A DNA stretch of 64,000 bases, from positions 11,098,001 to 11,162,000 of the forward strand of contig NC_052616.1 of assembly GCF_016545825.1 (NCBI RefSeq). The letters are read 5' to 3'. Under the pieces are notes generated by a model. That model did no database searches. It was not told where the DNA came from and saw only the letters and a list, made by a program, of their open reading frames with translations. Every line of letters begins with the position of its first letter. Position 1 is the first letter of the stretch. A program made the position numbers and the translations under genes. Shown here piece after piece: positions 20,904-33,214 of the stretch. This DNA comes from Eucalyptus grandis (taxonomy: Eukaryota > Streptophyta > Magnoliopsida > Myrtales > Myrtaceae).

Positions 20904-23900
20904 GGAAGTCATCCTGTGCCGCAAGGTTCTAGAGGACATATGTTTGGGAAGTTTCCAAGCCATAACTTTCTTGTAGTTTGATGCTAGGCGAGTGGTACCA
21001 GGGCCCCAGGGGAAAATGAAGAGAGAGGGCATTTCTTTTTCCTTCTCTCTCTTGTTTTCTTTTTCTGGGATTTCCATTAGGTCAAGTCTCTTTCTATTTT
21101 GGCCAGTCATTTCAATGGCACTCCCCAGAGCCAATTATTGTTTTTGTCGTTCAACTATCTTGGATTCTAGGCGAATTAGTCATCCTGAATCAGTTCGCTT
21201 TTGAAGTCCACTACCAATCTCCTTGATGCTGTGCTTTATCCTGTCTAGCCCAACTCCTTTTTTTCATGATACGTTCTTTCTTTTTCGATGAGGCCCTAGT
21301 CCTTATTCTGTTTTTGTCTGAACGCCTCTTTCTTGTGTGTGTGTGTGTGTGTGTTCATTCTGTTGTGCCTTTTCCCCCTTGATGTCTGGTTCTCACACGA
21401 CCAAGAGGCATGCATGTATTCTATCTATCAGTAATGCTAGCATAAGATATAGTTCTCAACTTAAACTTCCAAGGGAAGAAGTGGACACATGATCAATAAT
21501 TTACAGGAACTAGACGCTCTTATATCATCCCTTTGACAGACCAAGTACGTGACTCTTTAAGCAGACATCTGGAGGCATAAAAGTTTCGTTAAGTTCTGTT
21601 TTGCCAACCATTAAGGGAAGCTACAGTCAATGAATCAGGTCTCTTAGACACATACCGCATCAGGACTGAAACTGTCCCCAGTTCCTTCTCAGTTGCCCTG
21701 GCACATGACGAAATAGTGATTAAATGCGGGCTTCCCGTGCAATTTATCAGGTTAATTTCTGGTATCGGAAGTGAATGGCGGCCATGGTTCCGTGCCATCG
21801 TCAATGCGCTGTCTAAAACTTAATCTTTTTGTATATAACTGGTCCCGAAACTCAAGATTTTTTTTTGCCATCTTCTCTTGAAGTCAAGGTTCAGGCCTTT
21901 GATGTCTCTCTCCTGCCGCAGGAGATGTCCACGAAACATCTGAGGTAAAGTCTTGTGACAGGTTCCCACTAGATTTTTGGTTAGCATCGACTTTACTACA
22001 ATGTAATATCAATAGTGATATTATTCTCGTGTTTTCCATTTCTACATGGATGACTAGAAGATATGTCAATGTCTTGTCACATTGGATGAGGACTTCCTCT
22101 CGTGGTCCCTCACATCATGTTAGGGACATGTTGCTAACACACAGCCGCATAAATCCATATGGTTGCGTCCCCCTCAATTAATGGGATGAGGAAGATGATT
22201 CATTCATACGGTGGCGGGTTCCTTCTGGTATTGAGCTCTACTCGTGACCATTCTATCATGCAAGATCCACCACCGAGATTGCGACATGACGATTATCGAA
22301 GGTCAAGACTTTTGTTGATCTCATGACATCTATTGATGTCAAGTCTTGCAAGAAATTGCATGGTTGCATTTGCTGAGGACCCCATTGAATTGATGATCAT
22401 GAAGTGCTCATTCTAGGGTTCGTCCAAGGCGTTTTTCCCTCGCGTTATCCCCAAAGAGTGAACGGAAGATATTTCGACTCCGACTGAGCCACAGTCCCCA
22501 CCCTTCCTTCCACCTTCTCGACGTTTACACGTATGGATGTGTACGTATGAACGGATGTCCGTCTACGCGTTAGAACCAAGCAGAAAATATAATTCGATTT
22601 GTCTATGGATATTTTGCTTTATCTTAAAATACTTGAATCCTGCTTTCGAGTTTCTTCGGAAAGCAATGTGAAAGGTTGGTATTTAAAGAGAGTTTTGAAC
22701 CTAGTAAGAATGGATTAATAAAAAAACAAGGAAAGAAAGATCGTGTTAGAAGGGATTCCATGGATAACAACGTGCGGGTCAATGCAATATGATTACGACA
22801 TAAACGATTGAGTATTTGCAACATAATCGATTAAGTACATGTATGTATATAAGGAACTGCGGCAGAAAAAAAGAAGTATAAAAATTTAAACAATAACTCC
22901 AACATTTAAGCTTTTACAATAATGTTTTGTTAAAGCCCATGCATAATATCAAGATGGATAATCACTGTAAAACCTTATCAAAAAAATAAAATCGCCATTC
23001 AAAAGTAATTTAAGATAACAAGGTGATTCATTAAATCTCCAAAATTTTCAAATTTTAGGTTTAGTCTTTCTCATCGTACAGCAAAATTAGTTATTTCTTA
23101 GTACCCCAAATTTTCATTTATTAAATTAATTTCCTCCAATGTCATCTTTTTTTTTCTTCCCCTTTTGCAAGTGGAAAAAGAACTTATGCATGCACATGTA
23201 TGAGTCTAATTAGTCCTAAACATATTGCATGGATGTCAATTCAATCATAAACTTTTCAATTTTAATTTTGTTAATTTAGTCTAAAAAATTTATGCAAAAT
23301 TTCAATATAGTCCTTTTGGCCAATTTTTAGCAAAAATTGTTGGTACCTCCCATCGTTTTTATCAAGAGGACTTATGGAAGAATCTCCATCTAGGTATCTC
23401 TAGTAGAAAGGATATCGAGCTATTTTCTTTTTCTTCTTCACCAAAGGGTGATCATCTTCATCTTCTGGAAGGGCTATACAAAGTTCACATTGGCAGTCTG
23501 CCAGTCTACATTCTAGTGACAATATCTTATAACCGGATCTTTCAAGTAATAAATAGGATTGCTACTTGTATCAAAGGAGAATGACTAGTGATAATTGGAT
23601 TGCCATTTTTGTAATTTCTGGCATGAATTAACCAGAATAAGTATATTAGAATTTCACATAAAAATTATGAGTTAAATGGGTAAAATTAAAATGTTCAATA
23701 CTGAATTATTTTCCCACAATAAGTTTAGGATATCTTGGTAAAATTTCCCCAAAATTTGGTATGCCTCAAAATCTTCCTATAATAAATATATGTTTATAGG
23801 TCTCCGGGACCATCAAATTAGCTTTCGACATGACCCACCAGAATTATCTCACCTGAGATTTTTTTTTTCCAAAAAGAAAAGGGAAATTCATCCAAATGGA

Positions 23901-24543
23901 TAAAAAAGAAAAATCATGAGGTACGTTTAGAATCGGCCAAGCTGGAATGCAGCGGGAGAAGAAGACGTTAACCTTAGCCAGGTTCTTGAAATGGATTGGA
24001 CAGAAAACAATCGCCAAGCCTTCAATGGATTGGATGAAGTTAGAAGAATCTGGTTTTTGACGCTGTCCTGTTTCTGGTCCTGGAGAAGGTAGGGCCGATC
24101 GTGGCTGCCAAAAAACCATTGAGCCTCCGGTCAATTTCATGTAGTTATAGCGGCGAAAGGCTACTCACAACGTACAAAGAAAGCATTATTACTTCTTTTT
24201 TTATCCACGGTCGTGGTGAGCGAAAGATCCGTAAATAAATATGAAAAAAGAAAAAGAAAAAAAAAGAGTTACTTGTGACGTGAGGTAATTGAAGAAATTA
24301 TTTAATTTGATATAGCTCGTGATGGTGAATTTGTGGTGTGATCGATCAATCACCTTTGTTTGCGATCATGAACTGCACCCTACGTCATGCGCACATGCAT
24401 TGTGCTTTTGATTGGTTAATCATACCACGTGTCAATTGGTGATGTTTCCACCACACTATATGCCTTGCCCCATCATTGGGGCATGTAGATTAGATGTAGA
24501 GAATTCATTGGCCATTCCATTGTTATAGGACTCAAATGAGCAT
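20904..24543 (+). repeat. Duplicated segment A, copy 3
   Basis: This is collinear with 12620-16141. It differs by small indels and by a (GT)n microsatellite at about 21336-21353. The order segment A then segment B is the same as in the first unit, so the whole is a tandem duplication. No coding region is conserved. Confidence 0.8.
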
Positions 24544-24780
24544 CATGTTAGATTGTAATTGTTTCAATAAATTATTTCCACTAAAAATTTAAGCTATCAA
24601 ACAGGCCAATTGCATTTGTATATAGTATATATTTCTCCCACCTAAGATAACCTTTTGACCCGCAGCACAAATTGCCCACCTAATTGTATCGAACAAATGA
24701 TCGGAGGTAGGACGTTAGATAGAATAACATGAACAACATGCTTAGTAAAAATGAGAATACAAAATGTGAACCTATGTATG

Positions 24781-25617
24781 AGGGAGAATTACCAAAAAAT
24801 GTTATTAACGTTGTAATTGTGCTAATTCAGTTTTAAACTCTTTTTTTTTTTTTTTTTTGTCAATTCAATTCTAAATCTTTTGTAATTATGTCAATTCAAT
24901 TCATGTGACGTTAACATGAATGCAGTCGACACTGACCGTTCGCGAACGCTAACGTGGCAATTTTTTAATAATAATTTATTTTTAAAATTTATTATTCTTT
25001 TCCTTTTCTTTTTTTCTCTCTTCCTCCTTTAGCTTCTTTTCCCTATAGTGGCCGGCGAGTCACTGGCCACTAGGCCAAGGTCACAAAGCCCTTGCTAGCT
25101 ACCGGCAAAAGTAGCGACCTTGCTTGGCCTCGTCCAGATCATGGCCTTGCCCATGGCTGGCGAGGCCATGGCGACCTTTGCCCAAGCCTTGGTGAAGGTA
25201 GCCAAGGCCTTGCTAGCCGCAAGGGAGGCCTCCTTTGCCCAGGACAAGGCCATGGTGAGGCTAACCTTACCGCGACCCCTAGGCCACGTTGAAATCTGGG
25301 AGGCTAAACCCTCGTTAATGGTCCGTGAGGGCTTCACAGCCCTTGTCGGCCACTGTGGGAAAGAGAAGCCAAAAGAGGAAGAAGAGAAAGAAAAAAAAAA
25401 AGGAAAAAAAAAGAAAGAAAAAGAAATTATGCAAAATTAAAAAAATGAAATATTATTAAGTCAGATGGTGTCCATATCAACGCTAGCCAACCAAAATTGT
25501 CCGAACAAAATGAATTGGTACAAATGCAAAAGATTTATGATTAAATTGGTGAAAAAAAAGTTCAAGATTAAATTAGTACAATTATAATAGGTTTTTGACT
25601 TTTTTGGTAATTTCCCT
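24781..25617. mobile_element. Non-autonomous TIR element with GC-rich core, 837 bp
   Basis: The left end AGGGAGAATTACCAAAAAA and the right end, which on the opposite strand reads AGGGAAATTACCAAAAAA, form terminal inverted repeats. Inside are subterminal repeats about TCAATTCAATTCT-type words, a pyrimidine tract (24986-25047), a GC-rich core of GGCCAAGG/GGCGAGGCC words (25048-25360) and a purine tract (25361-25436). There is no transposase. I found no clean target duplication. It lies between segment A copy 3 and segment B copy 2. Confidence 0.65.
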
Positions 25618-25861
25618 TATAATACTAAGTTAAGCAATTATATCTTCATTGTTTCAATTTTAAATTGCTTGAAAATGGGTCGTATATATACATAATCTAT
25701 TATTAACATTAATAATGCTTGTATTAAACTTTTCTTGTTTTGGCTGAAAATGGACTTAACAAAATTTGATGAGACACTGTTTGCACCAAAATGTAACTAG
25801 GTCATCAACATAAGTAAACATGTGGCTTAAAGATAAATGATCATCGGTATTATATATGACG

Positions 25862-28340
25862 ACTGAACCAAGATTAGATGTATGAAGGGTGCCAAGAAAC
25901 AAGTTACGATATTCTAATTTAAAAGAAAGAGCAATGGAGCCCAGCAGATCACGTAGAAGAGATAAAGGCGGAAGACCAAGGCTCAATTCTAAAGGAATAA
26001 CGACCTAAAGATAAGATCATGGAATCGAGATTAACGAAGACATGGAAGCATGACTAAAAGCGCAGAAGAACTACTCTAGAGTGATTATGTCATGAGCACT
26101 ATAAATACTAATCTTCAACTACTGGAAACTGGAAAACCCCTCACGCACAAACAAATAAGCATTTTATCTTTCGATTTCTACATTATAGTTATAGTTTATA
26201 GATTAGCGTCATTGATTAAATTTTGGCATGTTTTTACTTTTAGTATCTAGATCCACGTCGCCTATTAAATTACGGTGTGTGTGTTTGTTATAGTTCTAAG
26301 ATGCTTCCTCATTGATTAAATTTCAGTGTTGCATCTTTATTTTCTCAAGTTTTGTCGTCAATTAATTCCGACATAGTTGGTGTACAATTCGATTCCATTT
26401 GAAGTGACTAAATTCTCAGACTTTTTTATTAATTAAATTCCAGCATAACGTGCATACATTCAGTTTTGTTTGAAGTGAAGTTATTGATTTCCTCATCTAT
26501 TCGGGATATTTTCTGTCTAGAATCACCGCAAAACTTACCTCTTCTAATAAAAATCGAAAAACACGTTTATATAAAGCGCATTTCATCGCGGAGACAAATT
26601 CAGGCCACACGCGCATGCCTCGGGGTGGTCCCGGAGATCCCCAAGGAAGATATCATCCCTTCCAATGGCACCTGCACCACAGAACTCCCCATCGTCCTTT
26701 ATCAAAAAGCCTGATGTCCTCCACACAAACGCATGCAAATTCACATGACGGATGGACGATGGATGCCCGCCTTCCTTCCTTACGGACTTGAATTGAATAA
26801 TGAGGAGTGTGTCACATCGGTCGTGCCCCTACTAGCACTCGAGCGGGGCACATCCTATTTCTGATCCTTCAATTGGGAGTGGAGATATTTTTTTGGCTCT
26901 TTGGATACGTGGGGACAACTTGTACATCAATTCGCAGCACACATCCTAGAAACATTGCAATTATAGTCGATGCCCATTTTGTTTGGCAAAGCTATTTATT
27001 CGACGAAAAAGAGACATTTTCTAACAGAGCGACTTCGTCTCCATATTAATGTCTGATTTTCACGTTAGGTGAGCGTCGTTATCATCAATAGGAACGTTCG
27101 AATGGAGACCGTGGTGCTTGTGGGGTGTTGTGATCTCTTTTTCGCGGTCGATATATCTAATGACGAATGCAACGGATTTGTGCACAGCTTGCGCAAACCA
27201 TGGATCATCTAGGTAGAGTCATTGCCGTTACTCTATATATATAATTTTTTGCTCTTTGGATATATGGGGGCAACTTGTACTTCAATTAGTAGCACACATC
27301 CAAGATATATTGCAATTGTAGTTGATGCCCATTTTCTTTGGTAAAGCTATTTATTCAATGCATGAGAGAGCGAGAGATCTTTTGGCAGAGGGATTTCATC
27401 TCCATACTGATGTCTGGTTTTCACAGCAGACAAATGTCGTTATCAGTAGAGATGCTCAAATGGAGACTGTGTTGCTCGTGTGGTGTGTGATTTATTTTCC
27501 ACGGTCAATAATATATCTGATGATGGATGCAATAGATTTGCACATCGCTTTCACAACCCCACAGATCATGTGGGTGGAGTCATTGTAGACTGAGCTCTTT
27601 ATCATATACATAACGAGTTTGATATGGCAAAAATAAACCGTGATTATGATGAGATATAATAGGTAATAGTAATGCAACATACATAATGGACATGTCATGT
27701 GGATATTTCTTTTTTGCTTGTTCTTATTGGTTTATCGGTCGGCAAAAGACTGTTAATTTCTCTCCTTCAGAGGGAAGGTTTTTCTTGCGTTTGGAATGCC
27801 CTCTCGGAATGTGCACGGTGCAACCAAACTCGCCCGTTTACACAAGAAAGAACGGCAATTCGTGCATGGACGAAACATTTCTTCGCTTTCGCGGTGTTTT
27901 TCCCAGCATTCCCATCTCGCGAAAGAAAAAAACACTGGAAATAGCATCAACATCTCCCACAGAACAATCGATGCTGTGGGGACCTGTTGCGAAAGATAGA
28001 AAAATTTGGCAGCTGATGTTAGAAGAAAGGCCTTATAGTTGAGGACCCACCCCGAAAATGATCAGAGTCTTCACCAAACGATCAAAAGGCAACTCGTAAT
28101 TATGCAGGCTCGAAGATGGAAACGCTGCAGCCTGGTTTGGCACGACGCCATACACGGCCGAAGGTTGGTCACAGACTAATCAAGCCCTAAAGAGATGCTC
28201 AGCCTCTTTCAAAGTAAAATATAAGCTCTGTCAGGTAAGCGGCTGGTTTCGGTCAGTTCCTTGAGAGGCAAAGGTCCTGTCAGGCGCGAAACCCAGGGCA
28301 AGAGACGACCCAACAATTTAGGTATTCCTAGTTATTTCAT
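25862..28340 (+). repeat. Duplicated segment B, copy 2
   Basis: This is collinear with 18312-20755 at clearly lower identity than the internal repeat pair in copy 1. It includes two versions of the TTTGGATA(C/T)(A/G)TGGGG(G/A)CAACTTGTAC motif (26898 and 27256). No conserved open frame was found. Confidence 0.8.
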
Positions 28341-29380
28341 TATCTGAGATACTGACATTGTACCTAGATTATTGATATCACTAGATATCTTGATAGTTTC
28401 TGAGGAAGGTTTAGGATTTTGCTTACCAGCTTCCCATTAAACTTGAGATCTTATGAGCGATGGAGTTACTGTTGGATGCAGAGAGGACGTGGTGCTGGCC
28501 CTACAAAAGCAAGAATTCGTTTCATGCGTTGGTCTCATTTGATCATTTTCAATGAGCTTGTTTCTGTATAAAATATCATCTCCTCTTAAATTGTTGTATT
28601 TCAGATGTTAACCCATTTTGTAGACAAAAATCTCATCCCACCTGTTAAAATATTTCACATCATTTAATGGTGGATTTATATGCTCTTTATACATGTGTAT
28701 GGTTTCCCTCCACCTATTAATTTTAAGTTTTTGTATTGGACTTTCTAATATGATATCAAAGCCATGTCTTATTTTATTTTGCCAAATTCTACAAATTAAC
28801 ACTAGGGTGTGTTTGTGTTGAGTGAAAGAATATTCTGCGAATTAGTTTTCCAAACTTTGGGTGTTTTTTTTTTTTTTTTTCCTTTTGAATATGATTAGTC
28901 AATGAAAAATCATTTAAGATCAAAGAAAATATGAATGCTTCAAGTTAGGTTAATGAACTCCTTAATATAAGAAGGGGAAAATGTTTTTCCTCGAAAATTT
29001 TTATGATTTTTATGATCTTTTATCATAAAATTTTTCCCGGAATAGACACACTTTTTGTATTATTATGAAGCACTAATTGTCAGTCCGCTGCTTCACGCAA
29101 GATACTTTTAGAATTTCCCATAACAGAAAGATGATAGCATAAGCAAGGAACCCACCTTGAGTCTCCTTAGTTAGGAAGTACATGATTAACAAGACTTTAT
29201 TCATGTAATCCAATTATCGTACACATTCATTTGTAACCACTAAATTTAGTTACACCTCACATCGCAGCATTCACATCAATTTACATCCGCCTTAATAATT
29301 CAAAACCCCACAAATATAATATTTTTTTTTTAAAAAAAAAATCCAAGTTTAAACGAATCTTTTCGAAATGAATCTTTCCG
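28341..29380. other. Intergenic DNA upstream of CCD4, with a possible MITE
   Basis: AT-rich flank with no gene seen. From about 28803 (CTAGGGTGTGTTTGTG) to about 29052 the sequence has the look of a MITE: the right side reads GGAATAGACACAC, roughly inverted to the left end, and an internal hairpin lies near 29005-29035 (TTTTTATGAT repeats). The CCD4 promoter occupies the last 150 bp. Confidence 0.35.
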
Positions 29381-29456
29381 CTCATAAATACAACCTCACT
29401 CTCCCTCTCTCACTTCATAATTCAGCTGCGCGGAGGACGGCGACGGCGATTCAATC
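29381..29456 (+). promoter_or_regulatory. CCD4 core promoter / short 5' UTR
   Basis: A TATA-like CATAAATA at about 29383-29390 is followed by a CT-rich stretch (CCTCACTCTCCCTCTCTCAC), which is typical of plant transcription starts. This leaves a short leader before the ATG at 29457. Confidence 0.4.
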
Positions 29457-31272
29457 ATGGAGGCCTTGTCTTCCTCCTTCCTCTCCTCCTTCTCCTCCAA
29501 AACACTCCTCAAATCCGCCGCTAGCCCGCCGGCCCCGGCGCCGCCTCCTTCCTTTTCTGCTCCTCTTCCCTCCATCACCTCCGTCCGCATCGACGAAAGG
29601 GCCCCCAAAACCACCACCACCACCACGACAAGATCCCCTGCCCCGCCTCCTGCTCCGCCGCCGCCAGCCTCGTCGCTCCCCAGAGCCGCTACTCCGCTGC
29701 CGCCGCCGGCCAGACCCAGGAGAGACACGTCGCTCCCGTGACCGTCTTCAGCGCCCTGGACGACCTCATCAACAACTTCATCGACCCACCGCTCAAGCCC
29801 TCCGTCGACCCCCGCCACGTCCTCTCCGACAACTTCGCCCCCGTGCTCGACGAGCTCCCCCCGACCGATTGCCTCGTCGAGTCCGGCAGCCTCCCCGCCT
29901 GCCTCGATGGCGCCTACCTGCGCAACGGCCCCAACCCCCAGTTCCTCCCCCGCGGCCCCTACCACCTCTTCGACGGCGACGGCATGCTCCACTGCATCAA
30001 GATCTCCGGCGGCCGCGCCCGCCTCTGCAGCCGTTACGTCCGCACCCACAAGTACTCGGTCGAGCGCAGCCTCGGAATGCCCGTCCTCCCCAACGTCTTC
30101 TCCGGGTTCAACGGCCTCGCTGCCTCCGCCGCGCGCGGCGCCCTCTCGGCGGCCCGCATGGCGGCCGGCCAGTTCAACCCGGCCAACGGCATTGGCCTCG
30201 CCAACACGAGCCTCGCTTCTTCGGCAACCGGCTCTACGCCCTCGGCGAGTCTGACCTTCCCTACGCGGTCCGGGTCACGCCTGATGGCGACGTGGAGACC
30301 GTCGGGAGGGAGGATTTCGACGGCAAACTGTTCATGAGCATGACGGCTCACCCCAAGATTGACCCCGAGACGGGCGAGGCTTTCGCCTTCCGGTACGGGC
30401 CGGTCCCACCCTTTCTGACCTACTTCCACTTCGACAAGGACGGGAAGAAGCAACCGGACGTGCCCATTTTCTCCATGGTCCGGCCCTCGTTTCTTCACGA
30501 CTTCGCCATCACCAAAAAACACGCCATCTTCTCGGACATACAAATCGGGATGAACCCGATGGACATGATATTCGGCGGCGGATCACCGATCGGCACGGAC
30601 CCGGGCAAGGTGCCCCGGCTCGGGATCATCCCTCGGTACGCGAAGGACGAGTCGGAGATGCGGTGGTTCGACGTCCCGGGGTTCAACATCATCCACGCGA
30701 TCAACGCGTGGGACGAGGAGGACGGCGACGAGGTGGTGCTGATCGCGCCCAACATCATGTCCGTCGAGCACACGCTCGAGCGGATGGAACTCGTCCACGC
30801 GCTGGTCGAGAAAGTACGCATCAACCTGCGGACCGGGGTCGTGTCGAGGCAGCCCCTCTCGGCCAGGAACCTCGACTTCGCCGTTATAAACCCCAGATAC
30901 GTGGCGAGGAGGAACAAGTACGTGTACGCGGCCGTCGGGGACCCGATGCCGAAGGTGTCCGGGGTGGTGAAGCTGGACGTGTCGATGCCGGACCGCCAGG
31001 ACTGCACGGTGGCGTGCCGGATGTTCGGGCCGGGGTGCTTCGGGGGCGAGCCCTTCTTCGTGGCGAGGGATCCGGACGATCCGGAGGCGGAGGAGGACGA
31101 CGGCTACGTGGTGAGTTACGTGCACGACGAGCGCAAAGGGGAGTCGAGGTTCCTGGTGATGGATGCCAAGTCGCCGGAGCTGGACATCGTGGCCTCCGTC
31201 CGGCTACCCAGGCGGGTGCCGTACGGGTTCCACGGGCTATTCGTGAGGGACAGCCACCTCAAAATGTCTTAG
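29457..31272 (+). CDS. CCD4: Carotenoid cleavage dioxygenase 4 (CCD4-like), intronless, frame broken by two 1-nt deletions
   Basis: CCD4 enzymes cleave carotenoids at the 9,10 position in plastids (plastoglobules), giving apocarotenoid volatiles and lowering carotenoid pigment. The start MEALSSSFLSSFSSK and the Ser/Pro-rich first 70 residues look like a chloroplast transit peptide. Then come FSALDDLINNFIDPPLKPS, YLRNGPNPQFLPRGPYHLFD and the four iron-binding histidines in TAHPK, SFLHDF, IIHAINAW and PYGFHGLF (about residues 299, 348, 413 and 592). The end is SHLKMS. Length would be about 605 aa, normal for CCD4. As written, one base is missing after 29738 (giving an early TGA at 29739-29741) and another after 30216, so three frames must be joined. 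This may be a real loss-of-function allele or two indel errors in a GC-rich gene; conservation around both breaks is otherwise complete. Confidence 0.9.
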
Positions 31273-31320
31273 CGTTCATGGGCGATGATGCGACGTGGAG
31301 GTACAGAGATTGGGGTCTTT

Positions 31321-31753
31321 TATTACAGGATTTTACGTAGTCTAGAGCATGATACAAAGCTATATCCCACCAACATGCCGCAGTTAAATTAGGTGGGGTA
31401 GTTACGTCGTTCGAATTCGATTGCATATACAATACACACGTCAAAATTTCTTCGGGATTAGGGTACAATCTGTCTGGTGTAATAATTTCCTTTGGATTCC
31501 TACAAATTTCGTTCTGATATATATAAATATATCATTTCGAGGCTGATTCGTGTTTCGTCGCTGTGCTTTTACCTTGACGTTAGCTGGACGCTGCTGTCTA
31601 GGTTTAATTCGCCGGATCAAGCCAATCGCGTAAAAATCGGTAAAGCCGATATGGACCCCGCGAAGGTACGAATTTCCACGCATTTGCTCGCATCGCGCAA
31701 GCTTTTTTAGTAAGTCTGTCCGATTCTTTCATCATTCGTTTAGAAAAAGGTTA
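31321..31753 (+). repeat. CCD4 3' flank, duplicate copy 1
   Basis: This sequence, starting 48 nt after the CCD4 stop, matches 31993-32390 in the same orientation. Shared words include TATTACAGGATTTTACGTAGT, CGAGGCTGATTCGTGTTTCGTCGCTG and GAAGGTACGAATTTCC. The copy probably contains the 3' UTR. A MITE-like end (TAAGGGTGCATTTGGCAATCG) begins at its right edge. Confidence 0.85.
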
Positions 31754-31992
31754 AGGGTGCATTTGGCAATCGAAAATAATTTCTAATCAAACATATTTTT
31801 TAATTTTATTTTCAAGAATAATTTCTAAGTATTTTAAAGTATTTGGTAACTATACAAAATTTTTTCTCTCAATATAAAATTCATTAAAATTTCATGTACC
31901 GATTTTTGAATACCTACTCTAGTAGAATATTCATGTTTGGTACCATTCTCAAAACTTCTAATCCAAATCTTTCTTTTTTAAAATTTTAAATA

Positions 31993-32390
31993 TTATTACA
32001 GGATTTTACGTAGTGCAGAGCATGGTACAAAACTATATCCCCATGATATGCCACAGCTAAATTAGGTGGACTAGTTACGTTGTTCAAATTCAATTGAATA
32101 TATAATACACACACGTCAAAATTTTTCAGAAATAGGGTACAATCCGTCTCGTGTAATAATTTCCTTGTAATTATTTCGAGGCTGATTCGTGTTTCGTCGC
32201 TGTACCCTTACCTTGACATTAGCCGGGTGCCGATATCTAGTTTTAATTCACCGGATGAAGCCAATCGCATAAAAATCGGTAAATGGGACCTTGCGAAGGT
32301 ACGAATTTCCTCGCATCTCCTCACGTCACACAAGCTTTTTTAGTCTATCCGTCCAATTCGTTCTGATGATTCGTCCAGAAAAAAAAGGTT
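31993..32390 (+). repeat. CCD4 3' flank, duplicate copy 2
   Basis: Second copy of 31321-31753, lacking a roughly 30-bp piece and separated from copy 1 by about 240 bp of AT-rich MITE-like sequence (31754-31992). No coding exon of CCD4 is included in the duplicate. Confidence 0.85.
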
Positions 32391-32771
32391 AAGAGCATCA
32401 TGCATTGACGAACCATTGAAAGGGAAAGAAAAACAATGTGAAAGAGCCAAAAAGGAAAAGGGAACAAAGTTTTTGCATCCGAACATCGAAATTTTTGACC
32501 CTAGGAACAAGCTTCTGGACCCAAGTAGGTCCATGGACATAATGTAGGAGGTGTTTGGGGTCATGATCCGCTGTCCCCAATCATCGTCTATCGGAGAAAA
32601 CATCATAGAAGTTACTCTCAAGCTTGCTTGCAAGTAGGAACATAAGCTTATCCCTTGTAGGAATGAAGCTTCCTATCATCTCCTTGCCCAACTTTGTTCC
32701 CTTTTCTTTTTCTATTCTTTTGCCTTTTGCTTCTTTCCCTTTCAATGATTCATCATTGCATGATGTTCTTA
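32390..32771. mobile_element. Non-autonomous element with about 40-bp terminal inverted repeats
   Basis: The left end TAAGAGCATCATGCATTGAC, continuing through CATTGAAAGGGAAAGAA, is matched in inverted orientation by the right end (CTTTCCCTTTCAATG through CATGATGTTCTTA). The terminal TA dinucleotides could be a Stowaway-type target duplication, but this is not certain. The 382-bp interior is non-coding. Confidence 0.6.
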
Positions 32772-33030
32772 GGGCACGTTTGGCAATTGGCTAAATAGTA
32801 AAAATTTTGCATCCGAACATCGAAAATTTTTACCCTAGGAACAGGCTTATGGACCCGAGTAGGTCCATGGACACGATGTAGGAGGTGTTTGGGGTCATGA
32901 TCTGCCGTCCCCAATCATCGTCTATTGGAGGAAACATCATAGAAGTTACTATCGCTTGTGCGTAGGAACATAAGCTTATCCCTTGTAGGAATGGAGCTTC
33001 CTATATCTCCTTGCCCAACTTTGTTCCCTT
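32475..33030 (+). repeat. Direct repeat of about 225 bp (32475-32700 and 32805-33030)
   Basis: Both copies run from GCATCCGAACATCG through GTAGGTCCATGGACA, GGAGGTGTTTGGGGTCATGATC and CATAAGCTTATCCCTTGTAGG to CTCCTTGCCCAACTTTGTTCCC. The first lies inside the TIR element at 32390-32771; the second appears to be a partial second copy of the same element. Confidence 0.85.
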
Positions 33031-33214
33031 TTTCCTTTTCTGTTCTTTTACCCCTTACGACTCTTGCTAGGGCAGCCTCCCAGACTTTCGTGCCATCATG
33101 TCAAATGGGAGTATGAACCACACCCAGCATTCTCTCATTTAGTGAATACTCAATATACTTATTTAAACACAACAAGGTTGTACAACATTCAAACTTTTCT
33201 GCACTCGTTGTCTT

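Noticed and set aside
30583..31125. Long minus-strand and alternate-frame ORFs over CCD4
   Set aside because: They are shadows of the GC-rich CCD4 coding strand; all conserved motifs are on the plus strand.
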